Assembly (NCBI RefSeq): GCF_000014285.2
Contig: NC_008343.2
Coordinates: forward strand, 1,390,501 to 1,454,500
Direction of reading: 5' to 3'
Origin: Granulibacter bethesdensis CGDNIH1
Lineage (GTDB): Bacteria > Pseudomonadota > Alphaproteobacteria > Acetobacterales > Acetobacteraceae
DNA: 64,000 nucleotides
In this document: piece by piece, positions 9,612-17,928 of the stretch
Layout of the letters: every line of letters begins with the position of its first letter
Position numbering within the stretch: position 1 is the first letter of the stretch
Program-made: the position numbers and the translations under genes
Notes under the pieces: generated by a model
Told to the model about the DNA's origin: nothing
Seen by the model: the letters and a program-made list of their open reading frames with translations, nothing else
Databases searched by the model: none

Positions 9612-9639
9612 TTGCAGTCCGGGTTTCTTCGCTTATTTT
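9612..9639 (+). promoter_or_regulatory. Candidate erpA promoter giving a leaderless mRNA
   Basis: TTGCAG at 9612-9617 and TATTTT at 9634-9639 are separated by 16 bases. A start site 7 bases past the -10 box would fall on the ATG at 9646. Hexamer matching by eye only. Confidence 0.35.
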
Positions 9640-9645
9640 CATGGG

Positions 9646-10008
9646 ATGGACGCACTCGAAACCTCTCCTGACATTTCTTCCTCCGGCTCGGCAGTGGGGT
9701 TCGGCGTATCGGCCTCAGCCGCCGCACGCATTGCCGAAATTGCACAAGGGCAAGCCCTGCGCGTTTCCGTGCTGGCAGGGGGATGCAGCGGTTTCCAATA
9801 TCAGTTTGCTCTGGATGGGCAGCGGGCCGATGATGATGTCGTTATCGAGCGCGACGGAGCAGTCGTTCTGGTCGATCCGGCGAGTCTGGAATTTTTGGCC
9901 GGTGCAGAACTCGATTACAAGGATGCGCTGATGGGCAGTCATTTCACTATCCGAAACCCGAATGCGACCGCCTCCTGCGGCTGCGGCACCAGCTTCTCGG
10001 TTGAATGA
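9646..10008 (+). CDS. erpA: Iron-sulfur cluster insertion protein (ErpA/IscA family)
   Basis: A-type carrier that delivers Fe-S clusters to apoproteins such as the complex I subunits also encoded here. The 120-residue protein shows the HesB core: [13 protein letters not shown], then [18 protein letters not shown] with the first conserved Cys, [19 protein letters not shown], and the C-terminal [10 protein letters not shown] with the paired Cys ligands. I use the ATG at 9646 (MDALETSP); the frame opens upstream at 9589, but that stretch has no family similarity. No ribosome site precedes 9646 and a plausible promoter ends there, so the message may be leaderless. ErpA rather than IscA is inferred from the lack of isc neighbours. 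Confidence 0.88.
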   Translation: MDALETSPDISSSGSAVGFGVSASAAARIAEIAQGQALRVSVLAGGCSGFQYQFALDGQRADDDVVIERDGAVVLVDPASLEFLAGAELDYKDALMGSHFTIRNPNATASCGCGTSFSVE

Positions 10009-10057
10009 TCATCTGATAGCCAGATCGACACCGTCTTTCAAAAAAGTAGCATTGCCC

Positions 10058-10831
10058 GTGAAAATCGCCACCTGGAATGTGAACTCCATCAGGCAGCGAG
10101 AGGGTCATGTACTGTCCTGGCTGGAGCGGAATCAGCCGGACATCCTGTTGTTGCAGGAAATCAAATGCGAAACCGCTGCCTTTCCGGCACAGGCTTTTGC
10201 CAAACTGGGATATCAGGCCGAGGCAGTCGGGCAAAAAGCCTATAATGGGGTGGCTGTGCTGTCCCGCGTGCCGTTTGAGGTCACACAGCGCACCCTCCCG
10301 GGCCTTCCCCCCGACGATGCACAGGCGCGCTATATCGAGATCAGAGCGCTGAACACCATCATCGGCAATCTCTACCTGCCAAACGGCAATAGTGGGGGGG
10401 AAGCCGGATACGCCTACAAGCTTGGCTGGATGGAGCATCTTGCACAGCATGCCGCCAGCTTGCTGGCTGCCGGCGAGGACCTCATTCTTGCGGGAGATTA
10501 CAATGTCTGCCCGACCGAGGAGGATTACGCCCCCGGCGCCCTGCCTCCGGAGGATGCCTTGCTGCGGCCAGAAACAAGGGCGCGATTCCGGTCATTACTC
10601 TGGCTGGGCCTGACCGATGCCGTGCGGGCAATGCGGCCATCGGGACAGATTTATACATTCTGGGATTATCAGGCGGGTGCGTGGCCGCGTGACCGGGGGC
10701 TGCGTATCGACCACGCCCTGTTATCAAGCCGCATGGCAGAGCGACTGATCGAAGCCCTTCCTGACCGGATGGAGCGTGATCAGCCGCAGCCTTCGGACCA
10801 TGTTCCGGTCATAATATCGTTCGAGCCTTGA
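10058..10831 (+). CDS. xthA: Exodeoxyribonuclease III (AP endonuclease family)
   Basis: Cuts DNA at abasic sites and degrades 3' ends in base-excision repair. The protein begins with the diagnostic KIATWNVNSIRQR, followed by ILLLQEIKCE (metal-binding Glu), NLYLPNGN, LAGDYNVCPTEEDY, GLTDAVRAM, IYTFWDYQAGAWPRDRGLRIDHAL and the terminal SDHVPV carrying the catalytic Asp-His pair. The start is GTG at 10058 (257 residues), since family similarity begins exactly there; a TTG at 10052 is a poorer alternative. It follows erpA by 49 bases on the same strand and is probably cotranscribed with it. Confidence 0.95.
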   Translation: MKIATWNVNSIRQREGHVLSWLERNQPDILLLQEIKCETAAFPAQAFAKLGYQAEAVGQKAYNGVAVLSRVPFEVTQRTLPGLPPDDAQARYIEIRALNTIIGNLYLPNGNSGGEAGYAYKLGWMEHLAQHAASLLAAGEDLILAGDYNVCPTEEDYAPGALPPEDALLRPETRARFRSLLWLGLTDAVRAMRPSGQIYTFWDYQAGAWPRDRGLRIDHALLSSRMAERLIEALPDRMERDQPQPSDHVPVIISFEP

Positions 10832-10903
10832 GCTTTTATCCGCAAGCCGCCACAACGCTATGACTGAACAATGACCTGATCAGCGGCCGGGCCAATCGGG
10901 ATG

Positions 10904-10931
10904 CCTCTCAACAGGCTGTCAGGCAGAGAGG
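10904..10931 (+). promoter_or_regulatory. Hairpin overlapping the ribosome-binding region of the sugar-transporter gene
   Basis: CCTCTC at 10904-10909 is complementary to GAGAGG at 10926-10931, which is the 5' part of the purine-rich ribosome site (GAGAGGGGAAG) of the gene starting at 10942. The stem is only 6 bp, so an effect on translation is possible but unproven. Confidence 0.3.
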
Positions 10932-10941
10932 GGAAGCGGAT

Positions 10942-12288
10942 ATGAATTTCACATTCATGGTGATCGTGGCAGCTCTCGGCGGCCTTTTGTTCGGCTATGA
11001 CACAGGTGTCATTTCCGGCGCGCTACCTTTCCTTCGTGAAGACTTCAACCTTGATTCCTGGAACGAAAGTCTGGTCGCTGCCATCACTCTTGCAGGTGCC
11101 ACTTTGGGGGCTATGGCGGGGGGAAATCTGGCCGACCGGTTTGGTCGGCGCCTGATGATCTTGCTTACATCCATACTGTTTATTGTCGGTGCCGTTCTCT
11201 CGGCCTTCGCCGGGAGCATTCTGGTTCTGACGGCTGGCCGCCTGATCGTCGGGCTGGCCATTGGCGTGTCATCACTCATCACCCCGCTCTATCTGTCGGA
11301 AATTGCCCCTGCCTCACGGAGAGGCGGAATGGTGTCGATGAACCAGTTTTTCATCACACTCGGTATTCTGGTGGCGTTTCTGGTGGATTACGCCTTTTCC
11401 TTTTCCCGTGCATGGTCGTGGATGCTGGGCCTTGGCGCTGTACCAGGCATAATCCTGTTTCTGGGAATGCTTGCTTTGCCGGAAAGCCCACGCTGGCTGC
11501 TGAAAAACGGCCATGTTGATCAGGCTGCGGATGCATTGCGGCAGTTGATGGGGAAGGAGCAGGCAGAAGGAGAGTTCAAAAGTCTGAATCATTTCATGCA
11601 GACAGAGTTAGCGTCCGAGAGAACTGCCAATGGAGTTTCCATTTTCAATGATCGACGTTACCGCCTGCCTCTGGTGATCGGGGTTGGTCTGGCCGTGCTG
11701 CAACAGGTCACCGGCATCAACACAGTCATCTATTTCGGCCCACAGATTTTCAGTGCGGCGGGTATTGGCGATCATTCCGCCTCCATTCTTGCCAATGTGC
11801 TGATCGGCGTCGTCAACGTCGGTATGACAATTATTGCCATGCGCCTGATGGACCGGGCCGGACGACGCTCCCTGCTCATCAATGGTCTGCTCGGCATGAC
11901 GATTGGCCTGCTACTACTTGCTTTCGGTTTCTGGATCGGCACATCCGGCCCAGGAGGAGCTTCCGCCTGGATCGCCATTGCCGCCTTGTCGATCTACATT
12001 GCCGCTTTCGCCATTGGAATGGGGCCGGTTTTCTGGCTGATCATCAGCGAGATATTTCCCCTCCATGCGCGAGGGCGCGGCATGGCGGTGGCGACAGTCG
12101 CCAACTGGGGTTCCAACGCCATTGTCGCCTATACTTTCCTGCCAATGCTCAACAGTGTGGGGATCATCTCTACCTTTCTGATTTTTGCCCTCATGTCGGT
12201 GGTATCCATTTTCTTCACGATCCGCTTCGTGCCGGAAACGACCGGGCAAACCCTGGAGGACATTGAGCGGAGTATGAGTGCTTCCTGA
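10942..12288 (+). CDS. Sugar porter family MFS transporter (proton symporter type)
   Basis: A 448-residue, 12-helix major facilitator of the sugar porter branch (GalP/XylE/AraE-like), likely importing a hexose or pentose with protons. Seen directly: GGLLFGYDTGVISGALPFL near residue 13, NLADRFGRRLMI between helices 2 and 3, PESPRWL near residue 180 at the end of helix 6, QQVTGINTVIYFGPQIF in helix 7 (the sugar-binding QQ..N pattern), DRAGRRSLL, and the terminal PETTGQTLEDIE. The ATG has a good purine-rich site (GGGGAAG) upstream. It follows xthA by 110 bases with no clear terminator between. The specific sugar cannot be told from sequence. Confidence 0.92.
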   Translation: MNFTFMVIVAALGGLLFGYDTGVISGALPFLREDFNLDSWNESLVAAITLAGATLGAMAGGNLADRFGRRLMILLTSILFIVGAVLSAFAGSILVLTAGRLIVGLAIGVSSLITPLYLSEIAPASRRGGMVSMNQFFITLGILVAFLVDYAFSFSRAWSWMLGLGAVPGIILFLGMLALPESPRWLLKNGHVDQAADALRQLMGKEQAEGEFKSLNHFMQTELASERTANGVSIFNDRRYRLPLVIGVGLAVLQQVTGINTVIYFGPQIFSAAGIGDHSASILANVLIGVVNVGMTIIAMRLMDRAGRRSLLINGLLGMTIGLLLLAFGFWIGTSGPGGASAWIAIAALSIYIAAFAIGMGPVFWLIISEIFPLHARGRGMAVATVANWGSNAIVAYTFLPMLNSVGIISTFLIFALMSVVSIFFTIRFVPETTGQTLEDIERSMSAS

Positions 12289-12300
12289 TCCTTCCGTATT

Positions 12301-12335
12301 GTGCAGCGCACAAATTTGCGCTGCACTGATATCAG
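12301..12335. repeat. Two abutting palindromes between the MFS genes
   Basis: A perfect 10-bp inverted repeat (GTGCAGCGCA at 12301-12310 and TGCGCTGCAC at 12317-12326, 6-base loop) runs into the perfect palindrome CTGATATCAG at 12326-12335. There is no T-run after either, so a standard intrinsic terminator is unlikely. An operator or an mRNA stabilising or processing hairpin fits better. Confidence 0.55.
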
Positions 12336-12359
12336 GATGGGTAAGGGGATCTGATCGAC

Positions 12360-13535
12360 GTGCGTTTTTCTTTGCTGGCTCTTGCTGTTGCCTCCTTCGG
12401 TATCGGAACAACCGAGTTCGTCATCATGGGCCTGCTGCCGGATGTGGCAAAAAGCCTGGATGTCAGCATCCCCAAGGCCGGGCTGCTGGTGACGGGATAT
12501 GCCCTTGCCGTCACCTTCGGTTCGCCATTGTTGGCAATTGCCACCGCTCGTCTGCCAAGGCGCTCAACGCTGATGGGCCTGATGGGGATATTCATCCTCG
12601 GCAATATTTTGTGCGGCCTTGCCGGCAATTACACCCTGCTGATGCTGGCACGGATTTTCACGGCGTTGGCCCATGGGGCATTTTTCGGCATCGGCTCTGT
12701 CGTTGCTTCCCAGATCGTGCCGCGTCATCAGCGGGCACAAGCTGTCGCCATGATGTTTTCCGGCCTGACACTGGCCAATGTACTGGGCGTACCACTTGGT
12801 ACCCTGCTTGGACAATGGGCCGGATGGCGCGCTACTTTCTGGGTCGTCTCAGCCATTGGCGTCATAGCCTTTACAGCTCTGGCTATATGGGTTCCCGCTG
12901 TTCCGGCAGAGCGGGGCGTCAACATGCTGGCAGAGTTCAAAACCCTCCGGCGACCACAGGTGCTGCTGACCATGCTGATCAGCGTGATCTGCTCCGTCAG
13001 CCTGTTCACGGTCTATACCTACATTACCCCTCTGCTTGAGCAGGTCACCGGTTTTTCAGACCGTACCGTCACCATCGCCCTGCTCCTGTTCGGCGTCGGG
13101 TTGACAGGGGGGAATTATATTGGCGGTCGGCTGGCGGACTGGAAGCTGATGCCTTCCGTCGTCGGATTACTGATCGCCCTGATCCTGGTGTTGCTTCTGT
13201 TCACCGGGACAGTCCTCAACCCTGCCCTGGCCATTGCAACCATGATCGTATGGGGCGCCATCGCGTTCGCTTTGGTCTCTCCCCTGCAATTAAGAGTGGT
13301 TGATCAGGCCGTGGACGCCCGTAATCTGGCATCTACCCTCAATCAGGGAGCCTTCAATCTGGGCAATGCAACCGGGGCGTGGCTGGGAGGGGTGATGCTG
13401 TCATGGGGATTCGGGTACCGGACCCTGCCTCCTCTGGCCGCCGCTATTGCGTTACTGGCTCTGGGCTTGACGCTGTATGCGATCAGGGTGGAGCACGCCA
13501 ATACGGCCCACACCCGGCCCTGCGGCCAGCGCTGA
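12360..13535 (+). CDS. MFS efflux transporter, AraJ/DHA1-like
   Basis: A 391-residue, 12-helix major facilitator of the drug-proton antiporter 1 branch. The beginning LALAVASFGIGTTEFVIMGLLPDVA is diagnostic of the AraJ/YdhP/NepI group, and helices 2-3 lack a canonical DRxGRR loop (ATARLPRRSTLM instead), as in that group. The start is GTG at 12360, preceded by the ribosome site AAGGGGAT at good spacing. Members export arabinose-like sugars, nucleosides or drugs; the substrate here is unknown. The gene follows a sugar importer on the same strand, which could indicate a sugar-overflow valve, but that is speculation. Confidence 0.88.
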   Translation: MRFSLLALAVASFGIGTTEFVIMGLLPDVAKSLDVSIPKAGLLVTGYALAVTFGSPLLAIATARLPRRSTLMGLMGIFILGNILCGLAGNYTLLMLARIFTALAHGAFFGIGSVVASQIVPRHQRAQAVAMMFSGLTLANVLGVPLGTLLGQWAGWRATFWVVSAIGVIAFTALAIWVPAVPAERGVNMLAEFKTLRRPQVLLTMLISVICSVSLFTVYTYITPLLEQVTGFSDRTVTIALLLFGVGLTGGNYIGGRLADWKLMPSVVGLLIALILVLLLFTGTVLNPALAIATMIVWGAIAFALVSPLQLRVVDQAVDARNLASTLNQGAFNLGNATGAWLGGVMLSWGFGYRTLPPLAAAIALLALGLTLYAIRVEHANTAHTRPCGQR

Positions 13536-13601
13536 GACGCATTGCGACAGAAAACGTTGCACAAACGGAGAAATACCGTTAACCGCGTCCATTCAAGTCA
13601 A

Positions 13602-13623
13602 TTTACTATTTTTCTCGAGTAAA
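13602..13623. repeat. Inverted repeat upstream of the ABC importer operon
   Basis: TTTACT at 13602-13607 and AGTAAA at 13618-13623 are 10 bases apart in an AT-rich stretch 18-39 bases before the binding-protein start. The placement suits an operator or a promoter element. Confidence 0.35.
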
Positions 13624-13640
13624 ATGTAAATTCCACAAAA

Positions 13641-14717
13641 ATGGATGTCAGAAAAATGCATTACCTGAAGCCCATCAAACGCAGAAGCCTTCTTCAGGCT
13701 GCCGGTATGGCGCTTCCTGTCGGGTTGCTGGTCCGAACTGGCTGGGCCGCTACTGAGCAGGCGATACCTGACGCTGGAGCACACCAGCACGCCAGCACCG
13801 GCTCTCCAGCATTCGCATTGCCAGAGCCGAAAAAATTGCGTGTGACCTGGAATGCGAATTCAGTATGCACAGTCAGCGTTCCGGCAGCAGCGGAGCGCGG
13901 TATTTTCAAAAAGTATAATCTTGATGTGGAGCTGATTAATTTCGGTGGCTCGACAGATCAGTTGCTGGAAGCGATTGCTACCGGGAAAGCCGATGCCGGT
14001 GTCGGCATGACCCTGCGCTGGCTGAAGCCGCTGGAGCAGGGATTCGATGTGCGCATTACCAGTGGTATTCATGGCGGCTGCATGCGTCTGCTGGCACCGA
14101 AGGATTCAACCATCCGCAGCGTCGCCGATCTGCGCGGGCAGACAATCGGCACCAGTGATCTGGCTGCCCCCGACAAAAACTTTTTCACTATTCTGGCATA
14201 TCAGCAGGGTGTTCCAGCAGATTCCATCGACTGGCGTGCTTATCCCGCCGATCTGCTCAGCGTGGCGCTCAAGAAAGGTGAAGTGAAGGCAATTTCCCTT
14301 AACGATCCGCTGGCCTGGCTGATCAAGGAGCGGGAGGGTCTGGTGGAGATCGCTACCAACCTGACCTCTCCCTATCAACACAGCGTCTGCTGCATTCTTG
14401 GTATCCGTGGCAGCATGGTGCGTGATGACAGGGCAGCAGCAAGAGCACTGACAGCCGCCCTGCGGGAAAGTCAGGAATGGGCTGCCGCTCATCCAGCCGA
14501 GGCTGCCGCGATTTATGCAGCCCATTCCGGCAAGGTGAAAGCAGAACAGGTCGAAAGCATGTTGCGCTCTCACACCCAGCATCATATGCCGAGCGGACAG
14601 GCACTGGAGCAGGAAATCATCACCTATGCCGCCGCACTGCGTGATATCGGTGTCATTCGCAGCCGTACCGATCCAGAGCGTTTTGCAAAACAAATTACAG
14701 CAGATGTTCTGTCATGA
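13641..14717 (+). CDS. NitT/TauT-family ABC transporter substrate-binding protein
   Basis: Periplasmic binding protein of 358 residues. The N-terminus has a twin-arginine-like signal (KRRSLLQAAGMALPVGLLV, residues about 13-35, ending near TGWAA), which fits export through the Tat system whose tatB and tatC genes lie elsewhere in this window. The mature part has the NMT1/SsuA fold signatures: LRVTWNANSVCTVSVPAAAERGIFKKY, LDVELINFGGSTDQLLEAIATGKADAGVGMTLRWLKPL and LRGQTIGTSDLAAPDKNFF. These bind alkanesulfonates, nitrate, taurine or thiamine precursors in relatives; the ligand is not predictable here. The first ATG at 13641 lacks a ribosome site, and ATG 13656 is an alternative start. It forms an operon with the next two genes (ATGA overlap). 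Confidence 0.87.
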   Translation: MDVRKMHYLKPIKRRSLLQAAGMALPVGLLVRTGWAATEQAIPDAGAHQHASTGSPAFALPEPKKLRVTWNANSVCTVSVPAAAERGIFKKYNLDVELINFGGSTDQLLEAIATGKADAGVGMTLRWLKPLEQGFDVRITSGIHGGCMRLLAPKDSTIRSVADLRGQTIGTSDLAAPDKNFFTILAYQQGVPADSIDWRAYPADLLSVALKKGEVKAISLNDPLAWLIKEREGLVEIATNLTSPYQHSVCCILGIRGSMVRDDRAAARALTAALRESQEWAAAHPAEAAAIYAAHSGKVKAEQVESMLRSHTQHHMPSGQALEQEIITYAAALRDIGVIRSRTDPERFAKQITADVLS

Positions 14718-15706
14718 CAGGTTCCGCTTCCGCCTTTTCCAGCCAGCCCGGCATTCTTTTGGGTCGCAGCCGTGCTGCATTCTGGGTCATTGGCCTGATT
14801 GCTGCCTTGCTGTGGGGGATCGATGGTGCCCTGATCCAGCTCTGGCCAGATGCGAATGATCTTGGCCGGAGCGACTGGCTGGCTGCCGGTGCCACGGGGG
14901 TAGCAGCGTTTCTGCTGCTTCTGTCCCTGAGCAACCGGGTTCCAGCCAGACTGCGCTATATCGGCCCATGGCTTGTGGTGTTGGCACTGCTGCTGGGAGC
15001 ATGGGAACTCATCACGGCAAAACTCAACCTGCTGCCACGCCCGTTTTTTGCTGCTCCCCAGTCTATTCTGGAAGTCTACACTGATGATTGGCCGCGGCTG
15101 GGTAACAGCATCGGACATTCCCTGATCCTGCTCGGTCTTGGCTACGGTCTTGGCGCTGCAACCGGTTTCGTAACCGGGGTCGCCATCGGCTGGTCACGGG
15201 CCGTAGGATACTGGGCGCATCCGGTGCTGCGCCTTCTCGGCCCATTGCCTGCTACAGCATGGCTGCCACTGGCATTTTTCTTTTTTCCATCCAGCTTCAG
15301 CGCCAGCATTTTTCTGATTGCCCTTGCCTCAGGCTTCCCGGTGGCCGTGCTCACCTGGTCAGGCGTTTCCAGCGTCGCCGCCGCCTATTACGATATCGCC
15401 CGCACACTGGGCGCAAAACCGCGTTTTCTGGTGCTGAAAGTAGCCATACCGGCAGCAATGCCCTCCGTATTCGTCGGCTTGTTTATGGGGCTTGGCGCAT
15501 CTTTTTCGGTACTGGTCGTTGCTGAAATGATGGGAGTAAAGGCGGGCCTGGGCTGGTATCTGACCTGGGCACAGGGCTGGGCGGCCTATGCCAACATGTA
15601 TGCGGCGTTGCTGCTGATGGCGCTGATGTGCTCCGGGTTGATCGCCCTGCTGTTCCGGCTGCGTGACAGGGTGCTCAGCTGGCAGAAAGGATTGGTGAAA
15701 TGGTAA
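14714..15706 (+). CDS. NitT/TauT-family ABC transporter permease
   Basis: Inner-membrane permease of 330 residues, longer than the usual 250-280. The extra N-terminal 80 or so residues hold two more predicted helices (FWVIGLIAALLWGIDGALI and LAAGATGVAAFLLLLSLS) before the standard core that starts near WLVVLALLLGAWELI. The coupling EAA loop is YYDIARTLGAKPRFLVLKVAIPAAMPSVFVGL around residues 215-250. Its start overlaps the binding-protein stop (ATGA) and its end overlaps the ATPase start by 7 bases, so the three genes are translationally coupled. The N-terminal extension is the odd feature. Confidence 0.9.
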   Translation: MTGSASAFSSQPGILLGRSRAAFWVIGLIAALLWGIDGALIQLWPDANDLGRSDWLAAGATGVAAFLLLLSLSNRVPARLRYIGPWLVVLALLLGAWELITAKLNLLPRPFFAAPQSILEVYTDDWPRLGNSIGHSLILLGLGYGLGAATGFVTGVAIGWSRAVGYWAHPVLRLLGPLPATAWLPLAFFFFPSSFSASIFLIALASGFPVAVLTWSGVSSVAAAYYDIARTLGAKPRFLVLKVAIPAAMPSVFVGLFMGLGASFSVLVVAEMMGVKAGLGWYLTWAQGWAAYANMYAALLLMALMCSGLIALLFRLRDRVLSWQKGLVKW

Positions 15707-16485
15707 ATCCTGCCCTGAAATCTGCTTCGGCAGGTCTGGATTTACGGATTGAAGCCGTCTCCCATGCTTTCCCCGGTAAGGCCGGTCCGCTGCCGGTTCT
15801 GCAGGATGTTCAGCTGAATCTGGAACCGGGCAGTTTCGTCGCCCTGCTCGGTCCGAGCGGATGCGGAAAATCTACCTTGCTGCGTCTCGTCGCCGGGCTG
15901 GAACCACCGGTACAGGGTCGTATCCTGGCTGATGGCACCCCGATAACCGGACCTGATCCCAGCCGGGTAGTCGTGTTTCAGGATCCCACCCTCTATCCAT
16001 GGCGCACTGTTGAAGCCAATGTCGGGCTGGGGCCGGAGGCGCGTGGAACCCTGCATCAGGATCGACACCGTATCCGCGATGCGCTGCAACGTGTGGGGCT
16101 GGCGGAATTTGCGGATTCGTATCCGCATCAGCTTTCCGGCGGGATGGCACAGCGCGCAGCGCTGGCAAGGGCGCTGGTCAACGATCCGCGTTTGCTGATC
16201 CTGGATGAACCGCTTGGCAAACTGGACAGTCTCACGCGCCTGACCATGCAGGGGGAAATCCAGCGCCTGTGGCAGAATGCAGGGTTCACGGTCCTGCTCG
16301 TCACCCATGACATTGAAGAAGCTCTGCTGCTTTCCGAGCGCGTGATCGTGTTCAGTGATCGGCCAGCAACAGTGTTGGCGGATCTTATAGTAGATCGGCC
16401 CTATCCCCGCCATCGGGATGATGCACAGCTGGTCTCGCTCAGAAAAGAAATTCTCGGATTGCTGGGGATGGAACGGTCCTGGTAA
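15700..16485 (+). CDS. NitT/TauT-family ABC transporter ATP-binding protein
   Basis: A 261-residue ABC ATPase that powers the preceding permease. Walker A is GPSGCGKSTLLR near residue 51, the Q-loop is in VVVFQDPTLYPWRTVEANV, the signature is LSGGMAQRAALARAL near 147, Walker B is LLILDEPLGKLD near 170, and the switch His is in VLLVTHDIEEALLLSERVIV. This matches the SsuB/TauB/NrtD branch. It ends only 15 bases from the convergent stop of the metal-efflux outer-membrane gene, with no convincing terminator between them, so converging transcripts probably overlap. Confidence 0.93.
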   Translation: MVNPALKSASAGLDLRIEAVSHAFPGKAGPLPVLQDVQLNLEPGSFVALLGPSGCGKSTLLRLVAGLEPPVQGRILADGTPITGPDPSRVVVFQDPTLYPWRTVEANVGLGPEARGTLHQDRHRIRDALQRVGLAEFADSYPHQLSGGMAQRAALARALVNDPRLLILDEPLGKLDSLTRLTMQGEIQRLWQNAGFTVLLVTHDIEEALLLSERVIVFSDRPATVLADLIVDRPYPRHRDDAQLVSLRKEILGLLGMERSW

Positions 16486-16500
16486 CCGTCCCTTCTCCCC

Positions 16501-17928
16501 TTACCGGGAAGATGGAGCAGGCTCAGGTAGCTTCTGATGGGCCACAACGGGCGTCACCATAGCCGCAGACAGACCGGGCAATACACCCATAGCTTGATTG
16601 AGACGCGCGCGAGCACGGCCAAGCTCGACCTCCGCCCGTGCATCGGCCTCCAATGCGTCGGACAGAAGCCGCCTGACCTGATAAAGATTATAGAGCGTGG
16701 TCTCACCTGCCTCGAATGAAAGACGCGCACTGGCGAGCTGCTTTCTGGCGACATCCAGACGCTCCCGCGCAATCCCTGCGGAGATTTTAGCCCGTTCCAA
16801 CACGTTCTCCGCCCTGCGAATGGCCAGGCCGAGAACGCGGCGGTGCTGGGTCCATTCCACCGTTGCCCGGGTCAACCCCGCCTGGGCCGCCGCCCGGCGT
16901 GGTATGTTGCGGGCTTCGGTGGCCAACGGAACCCTCAGCCGGAACCCGAATGAGGTTCCTTCCTCCGACATGACACCGCCCTGCTGTGATGAATACAGGC
17001 TCACCTCGGGATTTTCACGCAAGGTCGTATTCACATAGCGTATCTGGGCACGTGCCGCCTCGATACCCGCCAGAGCAAGCTGGATCAGCGGGTGATCATC
17101 CAGCTTTCTGTCGGTTGCAACCGGCTCTGAAGCAACCAGTGGTTCATCACCGCCGGTGATGGTGCTGTAAACAGAACGGAGCCTTTCCGCTTCCATCCGC
17201 GCGCGGGACAGGTCCAGGTCGGCCGCAAGGGTCTCATTTTCACCGAACAATGTATCCTGTGACGAAAGATCACCGAAATGGGCGCGGCGTTCGACATCTT
17301 TCTGGATAGCCTGCGCAGTTTCCAGACGCTGTTCCGCAACATGGACATTCAGCATGGCCAGGACAGCATCCCACCACGTCTCACGTAGCTCCCCTGCCAG
17401 TTGCAGGGCGCGCTCCGTCGCGCGGCGTTCGGCCTGCAACAGATCGGCGTCTACCTGTTGACCAAACGCCTGACGCTGCCCGGGCAACCAGAGCGGAGCG
17501 CCCAACTCCACATCCGTCTGCCACACCTTGCGGGGACCTCGCGTATCCATACGGCCGCCAATGCCGACAGATGGAGATCCCGCAATAGGTATGCTGGTGG
17601 TTGCATGTCTGGCATCAACTGCCAGCACCTCGGCCTGTAAGGAGATATATTCAGGATCGAGCGACAGCGCACGCAGCAGATGACGCGCAAATACGGTTTC
17701 GGAAATGATGGCAGGCTGACTGTCCGACACTGATTTCGGAACCGGTTTTTGAAGAGTGCTCCGATGATGAGAGCTTTCCGAGCCGGATTTTCCAGTCTGA
17801 TCTTCTGCCGCCTGCGCCGTTTCAGAAATGCCCCCCAGATCGACTCCCAGAGCACCCATCAATGTGGCAGCCGAGATAAGGGCAACAGTCAGAGGGCTGA
17901 CCGAGAAGTGGTACTTCCTGAATATCAT
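16501..17928 (-). CDS. Outer-membrane factor of a heavy-metal RND efflux system (CzcC/CusC-type, TolC family)
   Basis: A 475-residue outer-membrane channel subunit. An N-terminal signal peptide is visible (residues about 10-40, LTVALISAATLMGALGVDL, ending near AQAAE). The rest has the two tandem OEP repeats rich in long Ala/Arg/Glu/Leu helices, for example ARHATTSIPIAGSPSVGIGG and the second-half helices ending in GRARARLNQAMGVLPG. It is the last gene of the operon and overlaps the RND pump by 4 bases. Together the three form a channel from inner membrane to exterior for metal ions. There is no lipobox Cys, so it is not a lipoprotein like CusC. Confidence 0.88.
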   Translation of the reverse strand: MIFRKYHFSVSPLTVALISAATLMGALGVDLGGISETAQAAEDQTGKSGSESSHHRSTLQKPVPKSVSDSQPAIISETVFARHLLRALSLDPEYISLQAEVLAVDARHATTSIPIAGSPSVGIGGRMDTRGPRKVWQTDVELGAPLWLPGQRQAFGQQVDADLLQAERRATERALQLAGELRETWWDAVLAMLNVHVAEQRLETAQAIQKDVERRAHFGDLSSQDTLFGENETLAADLDLSRARMEAERLRSVYSTITGGDEPLVASEPVATDRKLDDHPLIQLALAGIEAARAQIRYVNTTLRENPEVSLYSSQQGGVMSEEGTSFGFRLRVPLATEARNIPRRAAAQAGLTRATVEWTQHRRVLGLAIRRAENVLERAKISAGIARERLDVARKQLASARLSFEAGETTLYNLYQVRRLLSDALEADARAEVELGRARARLNQAMGVLPGLSAAMVTPVVAHQKLPEPAPSSR

